From Desulfosarcinaceae bacterium (lineage in GTDB: Bacteria; Desulfobacterota; Desulfobacteria; Desulfobacterales; Desulfosarcinaceae), in contig JASJCL010000039.1 of assembly GCA_030066015.1 (NCBI GenBank), positions 1 through 64,000 of the forward strand: DNA of 64,000 nt. Direction: 5' to 3'. This document shows positions 52,977-62,399 of the stretch, in pieces; positions within the stretch are counted from its first letter, which is position 1; the number at the start of each line of letters is the position of its first letter. A program made the position numbers and the translations under genes. Under the pieces are notes generated by a model, which saw only the letters and a list, made by a program, of their open reading frames with translations, was not told the origin of the DNA and did not search any database.

Positions 52977-54363
52977 CTCCCGGTGAGAGGCAGAGGGCGA
53001 TCAGCAGCCCGGCCAAGCCCACACTGCGCACGGACCATGGCCAGCTGGCAACCACCGTTCGCAAGTTGGTCTCCCGCAGCCGGCGGTGCACCACCAACAG
53101 GGGTATGATAACGAAAAGGGCTTGGCGGATCTCCGCCCCGGTGAGCAGCGCCCCGCCATTGCCGCCGAACATGGCTTTCAACAGCAGCATCGCGGCCCCG
53201 AAATCGTGAGAGCGGAAAAACACCCAGGTCACGCAGAGCAAGGCGAGGGTAAGCAGCCAGATCGACACATGCCAAAAGGCGTGGCTGAGCCGGATCCCCC
53301 GCTGGTTCCCCCAGCGACGGACGAAGCGCTCGACGGCCAGAAAGCCGCCATGCAGGCCGCCCCAGAGGACAAAGAGCCAGGACGCACCATGCCAGAGTCC
53401 GCCCAGGAGCATGGTGATCAGAAGATGGACGTAGGTGCGCAGGTCGCCCTTACGGTTGCCGCCCAACGGGATGTAGAGATAGTCCCGCAGCCATGTGGAA
53501 AGGGAGATATGCCAGCGCCGCCAGAAATCGGTGAACCCCTCGGCGGCCAGAGGCGCGTTGAAATTCTCGGGCAGAATGAAACCCAGACAGAGCGCCACCC
53601 CGATGGCGCAGGTGGAGTAGCCGGAGAAGTCGCAGAAGATCTGGCCGCTGAAGGCCAGATTGGCCATCCAGACATCGATCCAGCCTGCCTGGGCGGGCGA
53701 CGCGTAGACCTTGTCCACCACTGGGGCGAGGAGGGCATCGGCCAGGAGTATTTTCTGGCTGAGACCCATCACGAGGAGCGCCAGCCCCCAGCCCAGTTGA
53801 TCGGTCGTTGCCCGTCGCGGTTCGATGGTTTGGGGCAGAAACGTCGTCGCGCGCACGATGGGACCCGCCACGAGCTGGGGGAAAAAGGTCACGTAGAGGG
53901 CAAAGTCGGAGAAGGAGTGCCATGGCTGCATGCGGCCGCGGTAGATATCGATGGTATAGGACATGGACTGGAAGGTGTAGAAGGAGATGCCCACCGGCAA
54001 TACGATGTCGGGCATGGCCGGCCGAAAGGCGATCCCGAGGGTATCCATGAAGTCGATAAAACTGCTCAGCATGAAGGTGCCGTATTTGAAGTACCCCAGA
54101 AGCCCCAGGTTCACCGCCAGGCTGAGGAGGAGGATGAGGCGCCGAAAGCGGGGCTCGCTGGCGCTGGCCAGTCTGCGACCGGCGAACCAGTCCACCACTG
54201 TGGAGATCCAGAGCAGGAGGACGAAGGGTGGATTCCAGGCGGCGTAAAACAGATAGGAGGCGATCCAGAGCTGGCCCTTACGCCAGCGCCAGGGCAGGGG
54301 CAGGTGATGAAGGGCGAGGACGATCGCAAAAAAAACAAGAAATGTCAGCGAGTTGAAGAGCAT
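52945..54363 (-). CDS. MBOAT-family O-acyltransferase (AlgI-like)
   Basis: A 472-residue membrane O-acetyltransferase with about ten helices. The family signature is complete: LPVGISFYTFQSMSYTIDIY, DFWRRWHISLSTWLRDYLYI and the catalytic His in LLGGLWHGASWLFVLWGGLH. It moves acetyl groups across the inner membrane for glycan acetylation. Divergent operon start at the right end of the glycan cluster; the SGNH partner follows with overlap. Confidence 0.95.
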   Translation of the reverse strand: MLFNSLTFLVFFAIVLALHHLPLPWRWRKGQLWIASYLFYAAWNPPFVLLLWISTVVDWFAGRRLASASEPRFRRLILLLSLAVNLGLLGYFKYGTFMLSSFIDFMDTLGIAFRPAMPDIVLPVGISFYTFQSMSYTIDIYRGRMQPWHSFSDFALYVTFFPQLVAGPIVRATTFLPQTIEPRRATTDQLGWGLALLVMGLSQKILLADALLAPVVDKVYASPAQAGWIDVWMANLAFSGQIFCDFSGYSTCAIGVALCLGFILPENFNAPLAAEGFTDFWRRWHISLSTWLRDYLYIPLGGNRKGDLRTYVHLLITMLLGGLWHGASWLFVLWGGLHGGFLAVERFVRRWGNQRGIRLSHAFWHVSIWLLTLALLCVTWVFFRSHDFGAAMLLLKAMFGGNGGALLTGAEIRQALFVIIPLLVVHRRLRETNLRTVVASWPWSVRSVGLAGLLIALCLSPGDDRAFIYFQF

Positions 54364-54510
54364 CTACGCCATGGGCGGGTGAGGGCGCGAGTGTGCCGCC
54401 GGTTGAATTATTGCGGCAACATGGTCCTCAGGCCACGCACCACGCGGGCACTGTGCCATCGATCGTGGGGCGGGTCAAGTGAACGCTGATATCACTGCCC
54501 GGTTGCGGGA

Positions 54511-55038
54511 TCAGTCGTCATCATGGTGGTGGCTGTTGAAGAAGTTCGACCGCTTGCGACGATAGGATTCGTCGAAAGGCGTGCTCACCTGAACAATGGT
54601 GTCGTCCAGCATGCGTATCGTGGCGAAGGCGCGCCAATCGTAGAGCGAGTACCAGAGACCGATCCGCTGCCCATCGTCGGTGAGCATGTAACGTCCATAT
54701 GTGTAGGGAAGATACTTGGCCCTGCGGGTGGGGTTGAAAACCCAGGCTTTAAGTTGATCGTCTGTCATTTCAACCGGTTTCCAAATCCTCGATTCGAGGG
54801 TGAAGGCCTCATCGATGGCGATGATGGCATCGGGCCGAGAGTCCGATCCACTGAAATAGTAGCTGTGATCCGGGAGCACGGTCAGCTCCTCGAAAATTTG
54901 ATCGACCTGCTCGTCATAGACAAAGCTGCCATAGGTTCCCCCGCAGCCCAACAAGGTCAACATGCAGAGGAGCAAGATTCCCCCTGGCCAAAAAGCAGCC
55001 CTGAAAGGCCGATGTTGCGTGAGCCGTGATCGCTTCAT
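54511..55038 (-). CDS. Predicted lipoprotein of unknown function
   Basis: A 175-residue protein with a basic N terminus, hydrophobic ILLLCMLTLLGC and a lipobox Cys (LLGC), so it is probably lipid-anchored. The mature part is rich in Tyr and acidic residues and ends in His/Asp (SHHHDDD). No family was recognised. It lies 147 bases upstream of the MBOAT gene on the same strand. Confidence 0.75.
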   Translation of the reverse strand: MKRSRLTQHRPFRAAFWPGGILLLCMLTLLGCGGTYGSFVYDEQVDQIFEELTVLPDHSYYFSGSDSRPDAIIAIDEAFTLESRIWKPVEMTDDQLKAWVFNPTRRAKYLPYTYGRYMLTDDGQRIGLWYSLYDWRAFATIRMLDDTIVQVSTPFDESYRRKRSNFFNSHHHDDD

Positions 55039-55635
55039 TTACCACCATCCTTTTCCATTGCGGCGGCCGCCGCCGGGCGGCCATTATCCACTTCTGGGAC
55101 AAAGATAAAGACGAAGCAGCCAATGGCAAGTCGGGCGCCCGGTCTCACCATCGGGCGGCTTGAAGGCCTTGCCGGCGGCTGCGGCCCAATGTAGTTGAAA
55201 TCCCTCATCAAAGCTTAACACAGTTTGCGCAATCTATCTTCTCTGTTGACACTGGGACTTGGTCATGGAAGAATTTAGCGAACCAAATCCTTTCAACATC
55301 GGCAGTATCGCAAGGTCGTCCTGTTCCGAAAGGCCTGCTGCCCACATCTGAACCCGCTTCCCGGACAGTCGTCTGATCCAGCTGTTGATCGGGGCAATGC
55401 CTTATCAGTGATCCTGTTCAGAGTTGCGGACAGCGGCTGACGTCGACAGAGGGCGACCAATCGCTTGACCCATCCATACCCATGGTTGGCGCAAGCAATT
55501 CCCAGTACGATGAAACACCGTCGAACTGGAAAGGGCCACGAACACCCACTCGATTCGCATGGCGGCAGGGAACCCCCACTAGGAGGAGGGCCCCCCACCT
55601 TTACCCGTTGATTTGCTATCTAGGGAGGAGAGCAA
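55039..55635. other. Long intergenic region upstream of the first porin
   Basis: About 600 bases without a convincing gene. It contains a sigma70-like promoter candidate (55246-55274) and otherwise unremarkable sequence; frames on the minus strand here are Cys/Arg-rich and lack ribosome sites. A long untranslated leader or an unrecognised small RNA is possible. Confidence 0.4.
55246..55274 (+). promoter_or_regulatory. Candidate sigma70-type promoter
   Basis: TTGACA at 55246-55251, a 17-base spacer, and AAGAAT (4 of 6 to consensus) at 55269-55274. It reads toward the porin, leaving a leader of about 350 bases. Confidence 0.3.
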
Positions 55636-56919
55636 ATGAAAAGATTCGGAATAGCTGCGCTTGCAGCGCTACTCGTAGTTGCCTTCACACTTCCGGCGGC
55701 TGCCGTTGAGCACCAGTTCGGCGGTTACTGGAACACACGTTTCTTTATGGCCCGCGATTTTTCCGGCAGCAGCGCCGGGGCCAATGACGAGTCCGAGGAC
55801 TACAGCGTTGTGGATTCGCGGACCCGCCTTTACTACACCGCCGTTCTCAACGACGCCCTCAAACTGGTGACCAAGTTCGAGATGGACGCCGACTGGGGCG
55901 ACGGCGGCACCGAATTTGGTGACATCGGCGCGGACGGCATCGCCGTGGAAGTCAAGAACACCTACGCCGAAATCGATTATGGCATCTCTCGGATCCGTGT
56001 CGGCACCCAGGGCGCCGCCATCGCCCGCAGCTTCTTCTTCGATGCCGATTTTTCCGGCATCACCGTCAACCTCGACATGGACGACATCATCGTGCCCTTC
56101 TACTGGATCCGCATGGACGAAGGGGGAGTGGGCAAGGACGCCAATGACGGCGACGCCGACTACTTCGGCGTGGCGCCCTTCTTCAAATTCGACAACATCC
56201 TCGTCAATCCCATGCTGTTCTGGGCGACCACCCAGGACGACAGCAAGGGCAACGACTCCTTTTTCGACATCAGCCCCGGCACCGAGGAGAAGGCCGACCT
56301 CTACTTCATCGGTCTCAACGCCGATGCCACCTTCGGATCGGCCAATGTGTGGTTCACCGGGATCTATGAGACGGGAACGGTGGAAGTGCCCGCCGGTGAC
56401 GATATCGACGTGGCCGCCTACCTGGTGGGGCTCGGCGGCGGGTACAACTTCGGCATGTTCGAAGCCCACGGACAGATCTTCTATGCCACGGGCGACGACG
56501 ATTCGGGCGACGACGAATCCAACGATTTCTTCGTCCCTGCCGGCCAGTCCTACTACTGGAGCGAGATCATGGGTTTTGGCGTCTTCGACGACGCCGTCTC
56601 CAACGGCTCCCCAGGGGACCTCATCAGCGACATCCTGGCCATTGGGATCGGCGCCAGCGTGAGCCCCATGGAGAAGCTGAGCCTGGGCCTCGACATCTGG
56701 TACGCCCAGAGGGCGCAGGATGAGCAGGACGGCGCCGACGTCGATGAGCAGCTGGGCACCGAGGTGGACTTCACCGTCAAATACGCCCTGCTGGAGGATC
56801 TCAACCTCACGGTGGTGGCGGCCTATCTGTTCGCCGATGACGGCACCGATCCCACCGCCGACAACGACGATACGGTGAATCCCTTTGAACTGGGCGCGCA
56901 ACTCTCCTTAGGCTTCTAA
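55636..56919 (+). CDS. Acidic outer-membrane porin
   Basis: A 427-residue beta-barrel protein. A signal peptide (IAALAALLVVAFTLPAAAVE) is followed by alternating strands and very Asp/Gly-rich loops (GDDDSGDDESNDFF), ending in LSLGF with the terminal Phe needed for barrel assembly. It probably allows diffusion of small solutes. GGAGGAG lies about 6 bases before the ATG; a strong terminator follows. It resembles the porin at 60357 in style but not closely in sequence. Confidence 0.85.
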   Translation: MKRFGIAALAALLVVAFTLPAAAVEHQFGGYWNTRFFMARDFSGSSAGANDESEDYSVVDSRTRLYYTAVLNDALKLVTKFEMDADWGDGGTEFGDIGADGIAVEVKNTYAEIDYGISRIRVGTQGAAIARSFFFDADFSGITVNLDMDDIIVPFYWIRMDEGGVGKDANDGDADYFGVAPFFKFDNILVNPMLFWATTQDDSKGNDSFFDISPGTEEKADLYFIGLNADATFGSANVWFTGIYETGTVEVPAGDDIDVAAYLVGLGGGYNFGMFEAHGQIFYATGDDDSGDDESNDFFVPAGQSYYWSEIMGFGVFDDAVSNGSPGDLISDILAIGIGASVSPMEKLSLGLDIWYAQRAQDEQDGADVDEQLGTEVDFTVKYALLEDLNLTVVAAYLFADDGTDPTADNDDTVNPFELGAQLSLGF

Positions 56920-56950
56920 GCAGCGCCCTTCACGCGCCGACCATGCCCTC

Positions 56951-56977
56951 AAGAGCCCGCCCTTTTGGCGGGCTCTT
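56951..56977 (+). terminator. Intrinsic terminator after the porin
   Basis: Perfect stem AAGAGCCCGCC / GGCGGGCTCTT with a 5-base loop, 31 bases after the porin stop. The trailing U-run is short (TCTTGTT). Confidence 0.75.
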
Positions 56978-57106
56978 GTTGGTTCATCGGCCCGTTGCCC
57001 GCCGCCGACGTCAACACGCTTGATTACACCCGTCCCTTTCCCCTATATAATGCCCATTCCCAATCCATCTTGGTCTGGCTTCCCCCCACAAGAGAGGAGT
57101 CCGAAG

Positions 57107-58696
57107 GTGAAATCGACGTCGACACCCTGGGTAGCGATTCTGATCTGCAGCCTGATCACCGTCATCCCCCTGCGGGCCGTGGCCCAATCCCCGCCCAAGC
57201 GGGTGCTGGTGCTGCCCTTTCAGGTCCATGCGCCGCAGGAATACGCCTACCTCCAGGAGGGTATCCGGTCCACCCTCGTCCATCGCCTGCAGCAGCCCGG
57301 CGTCAGCCAGACCATCTCCGAGGAGCGTGTGCAGGCGGCGCTGGCCCAAGTGGCGGCACCCCACACGCCCGATACGGCGAAGGCGATCGGCCCCGATCTG
57401 GACGCCGATCTGGCCATCACCGGCAGCGTCACCATCGTGGGCGCCGCCGCGCGCACCTTCATCAACGTATGGCAGCTGCCCGATGGAACCGAACTGGTGC
57501 GGTTTCAAGCGTCCGGCGAACGCCCGGATGAGGTGCTGGCCCATGTGGATCAATTCGTCGACCGCCTCAACGCAGAGGTGTTGCAGCCATCCGCCGCAGC
57601 GCCGTCAGCCACTGCGGCCGCCGACCCCGACGAGGCCGCCGATACCGTGGCCGCTACTGCCGAGGCCCTCATCTGGCAGTCGCCCCATATCGATACCCGT
57701 ATCCTCGGCCTGGCGGTGGCGGATCTGGGACCGACGCCCGGCCGGGAGACGGCCATTATCGACAGCCGTCATCTATGGGTCTACCGCATCGACGGATCCG
57801 AGATGCACCGCCTGCAGGAGGTGTCCGCCGAGCCATTCCTCGAGCTGATCAGCGTGGACGCCGCCGATCTCAACGGCAACGGCTGGGCGGAGATCTTCGT
57901 GACGGCCATCCATCCGCGCCTGGGCCAGCTGCGCTCCTTTGTCGTTGAGTGGAACGGACAGCGCTACGCAACCATCGCGTCGGACCTCAACCGCTACTTC
58001 CGCGTCATCGGACCGCCTGCGGGCACCCCCACCCTGATCTCACAGGAAATGGGCCTGAAACGATTGTTCGGTGCCGCCCCCCAGATCGCAACCTGGCGGG
58101 AAGGTGGCTATCCACCCGGTGCCCCCATAGAGCTGCCACCCAAGGCCACGCTTTACGACTTTATCAGCGGCGCCATCGACGCTGCGGAAGCGGACAGCAT
58201 CGTCATCCTGACCCGTCACAACCGTCTAATGGTATATCGCTCCCCCCAGGAACCGCGCTGGACCAGCGAGGAGACTTACGGCGGCAGCAGCGTCTACCTG
58301 GACGAGGCCGACTACCGGAACAACCAGGAGCGCCAGCAAAAAGGCATAGCCGAGGAGCGCCTGCAGCGGATCTATATCCACCCCCGCATGGTGATGACGG
58401 ATCTGGATGAGGATGGACAAACCGGCCTGCTCGTGGTCAAGAACACGGACGCGGCCGGCGGGCTGTTCCGACGCAGCCGCCTGCTGACCAGCGGCCAGGT
58501 CGTCTGCCTCCAGTGGCAGCAGTTCGGTCTGGTGCCCAAGTGGCACACGCCCAAGGTATCCGGGCACATCAACGATATCGCCCTGGCCGATCTGAGCGGG
58601 GATGGCCGCCAGGAGCTGATCTATGCCGTCGTGGATCGGCACAAAAAGGGCCTCGACGGAATTCGCAGCTATCTCGTGGTACAGGCGCTGCCATAG
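57107..58696 (+). CDS. Exported FG-GAP/VCBS-like protein with FlgO-like N-terminal domain
   Basis: A 529-residue secreted protein. It starts at GTG 57107 with GAGGAG upstream and a signal peptide (WVAILICSLITVIPLRAVAQ). The N-terminal domain (KRVLVLPFQVHAPQEYAYLQ, then ADLAITGSVTIVG) resembles FlgO/TolB-N-type lipoprotein domains. The second half holds calcium-loop-like repeats: DAADLNGNGWAEIFV, TDLDEDGQTGLLVVK and ADLSGDGRQELIYAV, typical of FG-GAP beta-propellers. A periplasmic scaffold role is likely; the exact function is unknown. It is 60 bases upstream of gatB. Confidence 0.8.
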   Translation: MKSTSTPWVAILICSLITVIPLRAVAQSPPKRVLVLPFQVHAPQEYAYLQEGIRSTLVHRLQQPGVSQTISEERVQAALAQVAAPHTPDTAKAIGPDLDADLAITGSVTIVGAAARTFINVWQLPDGTELVRFQASGERPDEVLAHVDQFVDRLNAEVLQPSAAAPSATAAADPDEAADTVAATAEALIWQSPHIDTRILGLAVADLGPTPGRETAIIDSRHLWVYRIDGSEMHRLQEVSAEPFLELISVDAADLNGNGWAEIFVTAIHPRLGQLRSFVVEWNGQRYATIASDLNRYFRVIGPPAGTPTLISQEMGLKRLFGAAPQIATWREGGYPPGAPIELPPKATLYDFISGAIDAAEADSIVILTRHNRLMVYRSPQEPRWTSEETYGGSSVYLDEADYRNNQERQQKGIAEERLQRIYIHPRMVMTDLDEDGQTGLLVVKNTDAAGGLFRRSRLLTSGQVVCLQWQQFGLVPKWHTPKVSGHINDIALADLSGDGRQELIYAVVDRHKKGLDGIRSYLVVQALP

Positions 58697-58755
58697 GCGT
58701 CCGGTTGGCCGCCCGCCCCGCGCCAATTCCGCACAACCGCTAGGAAAGCCCACCC

Positions 58756-60219
58756 ATGCAATTTGAAACGATTATTGGTCTGGAAGTTCACGCCCAACTC
58801 AAGACCCGCACCAAGATCTTCTGCGGCTGCTCGACCCAATTCGGCGGCCCGCCCAACACCCACACCTGTCCGGTATGCCTGGGGATGCCGGGGGTCCTGC
58901 CCGTCCTCAACCGTCAGGTGGTGGAGTACACTCTGCGGATGGCCCTGGCGACCCACTGCACCATCGCCCGTGAGAGCCGCTTCGCGCGTAAAAATTACTT
59001 CTATCCCGATCTGCCCAAGGGATACCAGATCTCCCAGTACGAGCTCCCCATTGCCGAGCATGGACATCTGGATATCGCGGTCGAGAGCGATTCCAAAAAC
59101 GAATCCGACCCTGATGCTGAACCCACGAAACGCATCGGCATCACCCGTATCCACATGGAGGAGGATGCCGGCAAGCTGATCCACGACGACCGCCGACCCG
59201 TCAGCCGGGTCGACCTGAACCGGACCGGGGTTCCCCTGATGGAGATCGTCAGCGAACCCGACATGCGCAGCCCCGCGGAGGCGGGGGCCTACCTGCGCAA
59301 GCTGCGCAGCATCATCCGCTATCTTGGCATCGGCGATGGCAACATGGAGGAGGGGAGTTTCCGCTGCGATGCCAACGTGAGCATTCGACCGGTCGGCAGC
59401 GATCGCTTCGGCACCCGAACCGAGATTAAGAATCTCAACAGTTTTAAAAATGTGGAGAAGGCGATCCGCTATGAGGTGGCCCGCCAGCGGGAGATTCTCT
59501 TGGATGGCGCCAGTGTGATCCAGGAAACCCGCCTCTGGGATCCGGCCGCCGGGCGCACCAACGCCATGCGGGGCAAGGAGGAGGCCCACGACTACCGCTA
59601 TTTTCCCGATCCGGACCTGGTTCCCCTGGTGATCGACGAAGCGTGGATCGCCGCGGCGCGGCAGGCGCTGCCCGAGCTGCCCGATGACAAAAGGGCGCGC
59701 TTCATCGACCAGCACGGGCTGCCGGCCTACGATGCCGGGGTGCTCACCGCCAGCCGGGATCTGGCCGACTACTACGAAGAGACCGTCAAGCGCTGCCAGC
59801 TGCCCAAACCGGCCAGCAATTGGATCATGGGCAGCCTGTTGGGCCTGCTCAACGCCGAAGGTCTCACCATCGCGGCCTCGCCCATAAGCCCCCATAACCT
59901 GGCCGATCTGCTCACGCTCATCGACCGGGGGACGATCAGCGGTAAGATTGCCAAAACCGTCTTCGAAGAGATGGCCGTCTCGGGAAATAGCCCCCAGGAG
60001 ATCGTGGCCGCCAAAGGCCTGGAGCAGGTCAGCGATACCGACGCCATCGCGGCCATCGTGGATCAGGTGTGGGCGGACCACCCAGATGAGGTGGCGCGGC
60101 TGAAGGCGGGCAACCAGAAATTGATGGGATTCTTCGTCGGGCAGGTGATGAGGTCAACCAAAGGCAAAGCGAATCCCAAAATAGTGAATCAGCTGCTTGC
60201 CCAAAAACTGGCCCAGTAA
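58756..60219 (+). CDS. gatB: Asp-tRNA(Asn)/Glu-tRNA(Gln) amidotransferase subunit B
   Basis: A 487-residue GatB that converts mischarged Glu-tRNA(Gln) or Asp-tRNA(Asn) in the GatCAB complex. Motifs include [31 protein letters not shown] (zinc Cys), [15 protein letters not shown] and [18 protein letters not shown]; the C-terminal YqeY-like domain is complete. AGGAAAG precedes the ATG. gatC and gatA are not adjacent. Confidence 0.97.
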   Translation: MQFETIIGLEVHAQLKTRTKIFCGCSTQFGGPPNTHTCPVCLGMPGVLPVLNRQVVEYTLRMALATHCTIARESRFARKNYFYPDLPKGYQISQYELPIAEHGHLDIAVESDSKNESDPDAEPTKRIGITRIHMEEDAGKLIHDDRRPVSRVDLNRTGVPLMEIVSEPDMRSPAEAGAYLRKLRSIIRYLGIGDGNMEEGSFRCDANVSIRPVGSDRFGTRTEIKNLNSFKNVEKAIRYEVARQREILLDGASVIQETRLWDPAAGRTNAMRGKEEAHDYRYFPDPDLVPLVIDEAWIAAARQALPELPDDKRARFIDQHGLPAYDAGVLTASRDLADYYEETVKRCQLPKPASNWIMGSLLGLLNAEGLTIAASPISPHNLADLLTLIDRGTISGKIAKTVFEEMAVSGNSPQEIVAAKGLEQVSDTDAIAAIVDQVWADHPDEVARLKAGNQKLMGFFVGQVMRSTKGKANPKIVNQLLAQKLAQ

Positions 60220-60285
60220 TACCCGAGTGGGTCGGTGGCCCCGCCCGACACGGGCGCACTGGTGCAGCGGCACCCCGCACCAGAC

Positions 60286-60317
60286 AAAAAAAGCCCGCCA
60301 AATGGCGGGCTTTTTTT
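60286..60317. terminator. Bidirectional intrinsic terminator between gatB and the second porin
   Basis: AAAAAAAGCCCGCC (60286-60299) pairs perfectly with GGCGGGCTTTTTTT (60304-60317) around a 4-base loop. Runs of seven T follow the GC stem on both strands, serving both convergent genes. Confidence 0.95.
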
Positions 60318-60356
60318 ATGATCTAGCAACTGGCTGCCGCTCAGGCGGCACTCAAC

Positions 60357-61553
60357 TTAGAAGCTGATGGCCAGTTTGTGGTACAGCTTGTACCCCGGAT
60401 CGGGATCGTCGCCGGCGTCACGATCGACAGAGGCGTAGCCGCCGCCGACAGTGTAGGTGACGGCGTCGGTGATTTTGTAGGCGCCGCGCGCGGAGATATC
60501 CAGAGCGGTGTCATCCTCGATGGTGGGATGGTCGCTGTTGCCTTGGGCGTAGCCGATCTGACCGAAGAAGGAGAGGGCATCGCTGGCGGCAAAGTTGACA
60601 TAGGCGCCGAAGTAGGTGGCGCCGCCGATGGCGTCCACACCGCCGAAGGCGAACTCGTTACCGATCATCTCGGCCCCGTGGCCGTCGAAGTCGTCGCCGA
60701 AGTTGAAGACCAGACCGGCGTCATCGTCGACGCTGCCGTAGGCGAAGAAGACACCCGGTTTCAGAGCGTCGAGCTGGGCGTATACGTCGAAGTAGAGGCC
60801 GAACAGGCTGGCGCTGTCTTCGCCGCCCGGGCTCACATCGGCACCGTCATCGTAGTTGATGTTGGTGTAGTCGAACTCGGACTCGAAACCGATGATGCCG
60901 AAGGTGCCGTCCAGACCCAACTGGAACAGGAAGGTGTTGCGGTAGCCGTCATCGGTCAGATCCTGGGAACCATCGTTGATGTAGCCGACCAGGGGTTTGA
61001 CGTTGATGTTGCCGGCCTTGGTGACCAGGCCCACATAGTAGGCGTCGCTGTCGTTCTTCTCGCTGTCCTCGACGGAGGAGCCGTTCTCAGCCTTCTTCTC
61101 AATGATGGCCAGCAGGGTGCCGATGGGCAGGGGCTGGGTGAGCTTCAAGCGGTAACGGGCTTCGCCGGCCTCGGCAAAGGAGGTGGCCCAGGTGCCACCG
61201 GTCATTTTGCCGAACTCGAACTTGGTGCCGTTGGTGAAGGTGTGACCACCCCAGACACGCTGCACTTCGAGGTTGTCGTCGGAGGCGATACCGCCGCCGT
61301 CGCCCGGCCAATTCTCATCGGCGATCTCAAAGCGGAAACGAACGAAGGTGGTGTCGGAGACGTTGATCTGGCTCCAGAGATCCAGCTCATGGTCGTAGTT
61401 GCTGAACGGATCGTAGTCATCCTCGAGATCCAGACCGGGATTGCTGAAGTAGCGACCCCGTACGTAGTAACTACCGTCAACTTCGACGCTGGCCGCCCAG
61501 GCGGCGCTGGAGAGCATGAGCACTGCGAGGAGTGCTACCATAAACTTTTTCAT
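60357..61553 (-). CDS. Outer-membrane porin
   Basis: A 398-residue beta-barrel protein with a signal peptide (MVALLAVLMLSSAAWAAS), aromatic girdle strands (VDGSYYVRGRYFSN, FVRFRFEIADENW), acidic loops (YDDGADVSPGGEDSA, DRDAGDDPDPG) and a C-terminal LAISF. It fits general porins of sulfate reducers. GGAGG lies about 8 bases before the ATG. Its upstream region is AT-rich with two inverted repeats. Confidence 0.85.
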   Translation of the reverse strand: MKKFMVALLAVLMLSSAAWAASVEVDGSYYVRGRYFSNPGLDLEDDYDPFSNYDHELDLWSQINVSDTTFVRFRFEIADENWPGDGGGIASDDNLEVQRVWGGHTFTNGTKFEFGKMTGGTWATSFAEAGEARYRLKLTQPLPIGTLLAIIEKKAENGSSVEDSEKNDSDAYYVGLVTKAGNINVKPLVGYINDGSQDLTDDGYRNTFLFQLGLDGTFGIIGFESEFDYTNINYDDGADVSPGGEDSASLFGLYFDVYAQLDALKPGVFFAYGSVDDDAGLVFNFGDDFDGHGAEMIGNEFAFGGVDAIGGATYFGAYVNFAASDALSFFGQIGYAQGNSDHPTIEDDTALDISARGAYKITDAVTYTVGGGYASVDRDAGDDPDPGYKLYHKLAISF

Positions 61554-61684
61554 CTGTTTTCCTCCAAAACGGTTAATAAAGATAGAATTTACTGCAACCT
61601 AATAATGGGTATGGGATACTTCGGGCTGCTCGCCGCAGCGGGGCTTGGCGACTATTGGCCGGCACCACCTCCTTCAAGAGCATT

Positions 61685-61720
61685 TTAAGGCAAAGATGCT
61701 ATGGCCAGCATTTGCCTTAA
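61685..61720. repeat. Bulged inverted repeat upstream of the porin
   Basis: TTAAGGCAA plus ATGCT on the left pair with AGCAT plus TTGCCTTAA on the right, with a 2-base bulge and a 6-base loop: 14 pairs. Possible operator or RNA hairpin. Confidence 0.55.
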
Positions 61721-61732
61721 TGTAAAGTCGTC

Positions 61733-61757
61733 AAAATCTAAGTTAACTTTAGATTTT
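61733..61757. repeat. AT-rich inverted repeat
   Basis: AAAATCTAA (61733-61741) and TTAGATTTT (61749-61757) around GTTAACT. It is palindromic and could be an operator for the divergent genes. Confidence 0.5.
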
Positions 61758-61991
61758 TATTAACGAAATTTATCTTGAAAGACAGAAATATCGAGGTCTG
61801 TTTAGCAACCCGGCACGCTTACGTCAAGCTTTTTCTACACTTTTTTGGGAAATTGAGAAGCATTCGCGCGCCGGTGAGATTGACATGGCGGGGCGGTTTT
61901 CGGTAGGCTCAGCGGGCATTTCGGCGCCTCCGGCCCGCCTTGCCGAGGCCGATCCCGAAGACCTCAATGAACGGCAGGAAACCCCTCTCAA

Positions 61992-62399
61992 ATGATCCGT
62001 CACACCATCGAGATGATAGTTCCCTTTCATGACCTGGATCCCATGCAGGTTGTTTGGCATGGCAATTATTTCAAGTATTTCGATCGTGCCCGCTTCGCAC
62101 TATTCGCGGCCCGCGGCATCGATCTCTACCAGTTTCTGATCGAGAAGCAATATGTCTTCCCCCTGACGCGCACCGCCGTCAAGCACATCGCCCCCCTGCG
62201 CTTCGACGACCGCTTTCGTTGTACGGCCACGGTGACCGAGGCGCGTTACAAGATCGCCATCGATTTCGAAATCCGTCGGGGACCCGATGATGAACTGTGC
62301 ACCCGCGCCTCGAGCGAACAGGTGGCGGTCAAAATGCCCGACATGGCGCTGGAGTTCGAGATCCCCCATGAGATTCAGCGTGCCCTGGGGATGACCTGA
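61992..62399 (+). CDS. Acyl-CoA thioesterase, YbgC/4HBT hot-dog family
   Basis: A 135-residue hot-dog thioesterase. The active-site signature is complete: FHDLDPMQVVWHGNYFKYFD, with the catalytic Asp and the VWHGNY helix. It hydrolyses acyl-CoA or acyl-ACP. Its stop overlaps the ATG of the DAK2-DegV gene (TGATG), so the two are coupled; both belong to fatty-acid handling. Confidence 0.92.
   Translation: MIRHTIEMIVPFHDLDPMQVVWHGNYFKYFDRARFALFAARGIDLYQFLIEKQYVFPLTRTAVKHIAPLRFDDRFRCTATVTEARYKIAIDFEIRRGPDDELCTRASSEQVAVKMPDMALEFEIPHEIQRALGMT

Larger units (their letters stand above)
61554..61991. other. AT-rich regulatory region between the second porin and the thioesterase
   Basis: About 440 bases without a gene, serving divergent transcripts. 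It holds a bulged hairpin (61685-61720) and an AT-rich inverted repeat (61733-61757); the rest shows nothing recognisable. Confidence 0.5.

Noticed and set aside
55669-56901. 410-codon minus-strand open frame
   Set aside because: Complement of the first porin; Val/Gly/His-rich repeats come from the Asp/Gly codons of the barrel.
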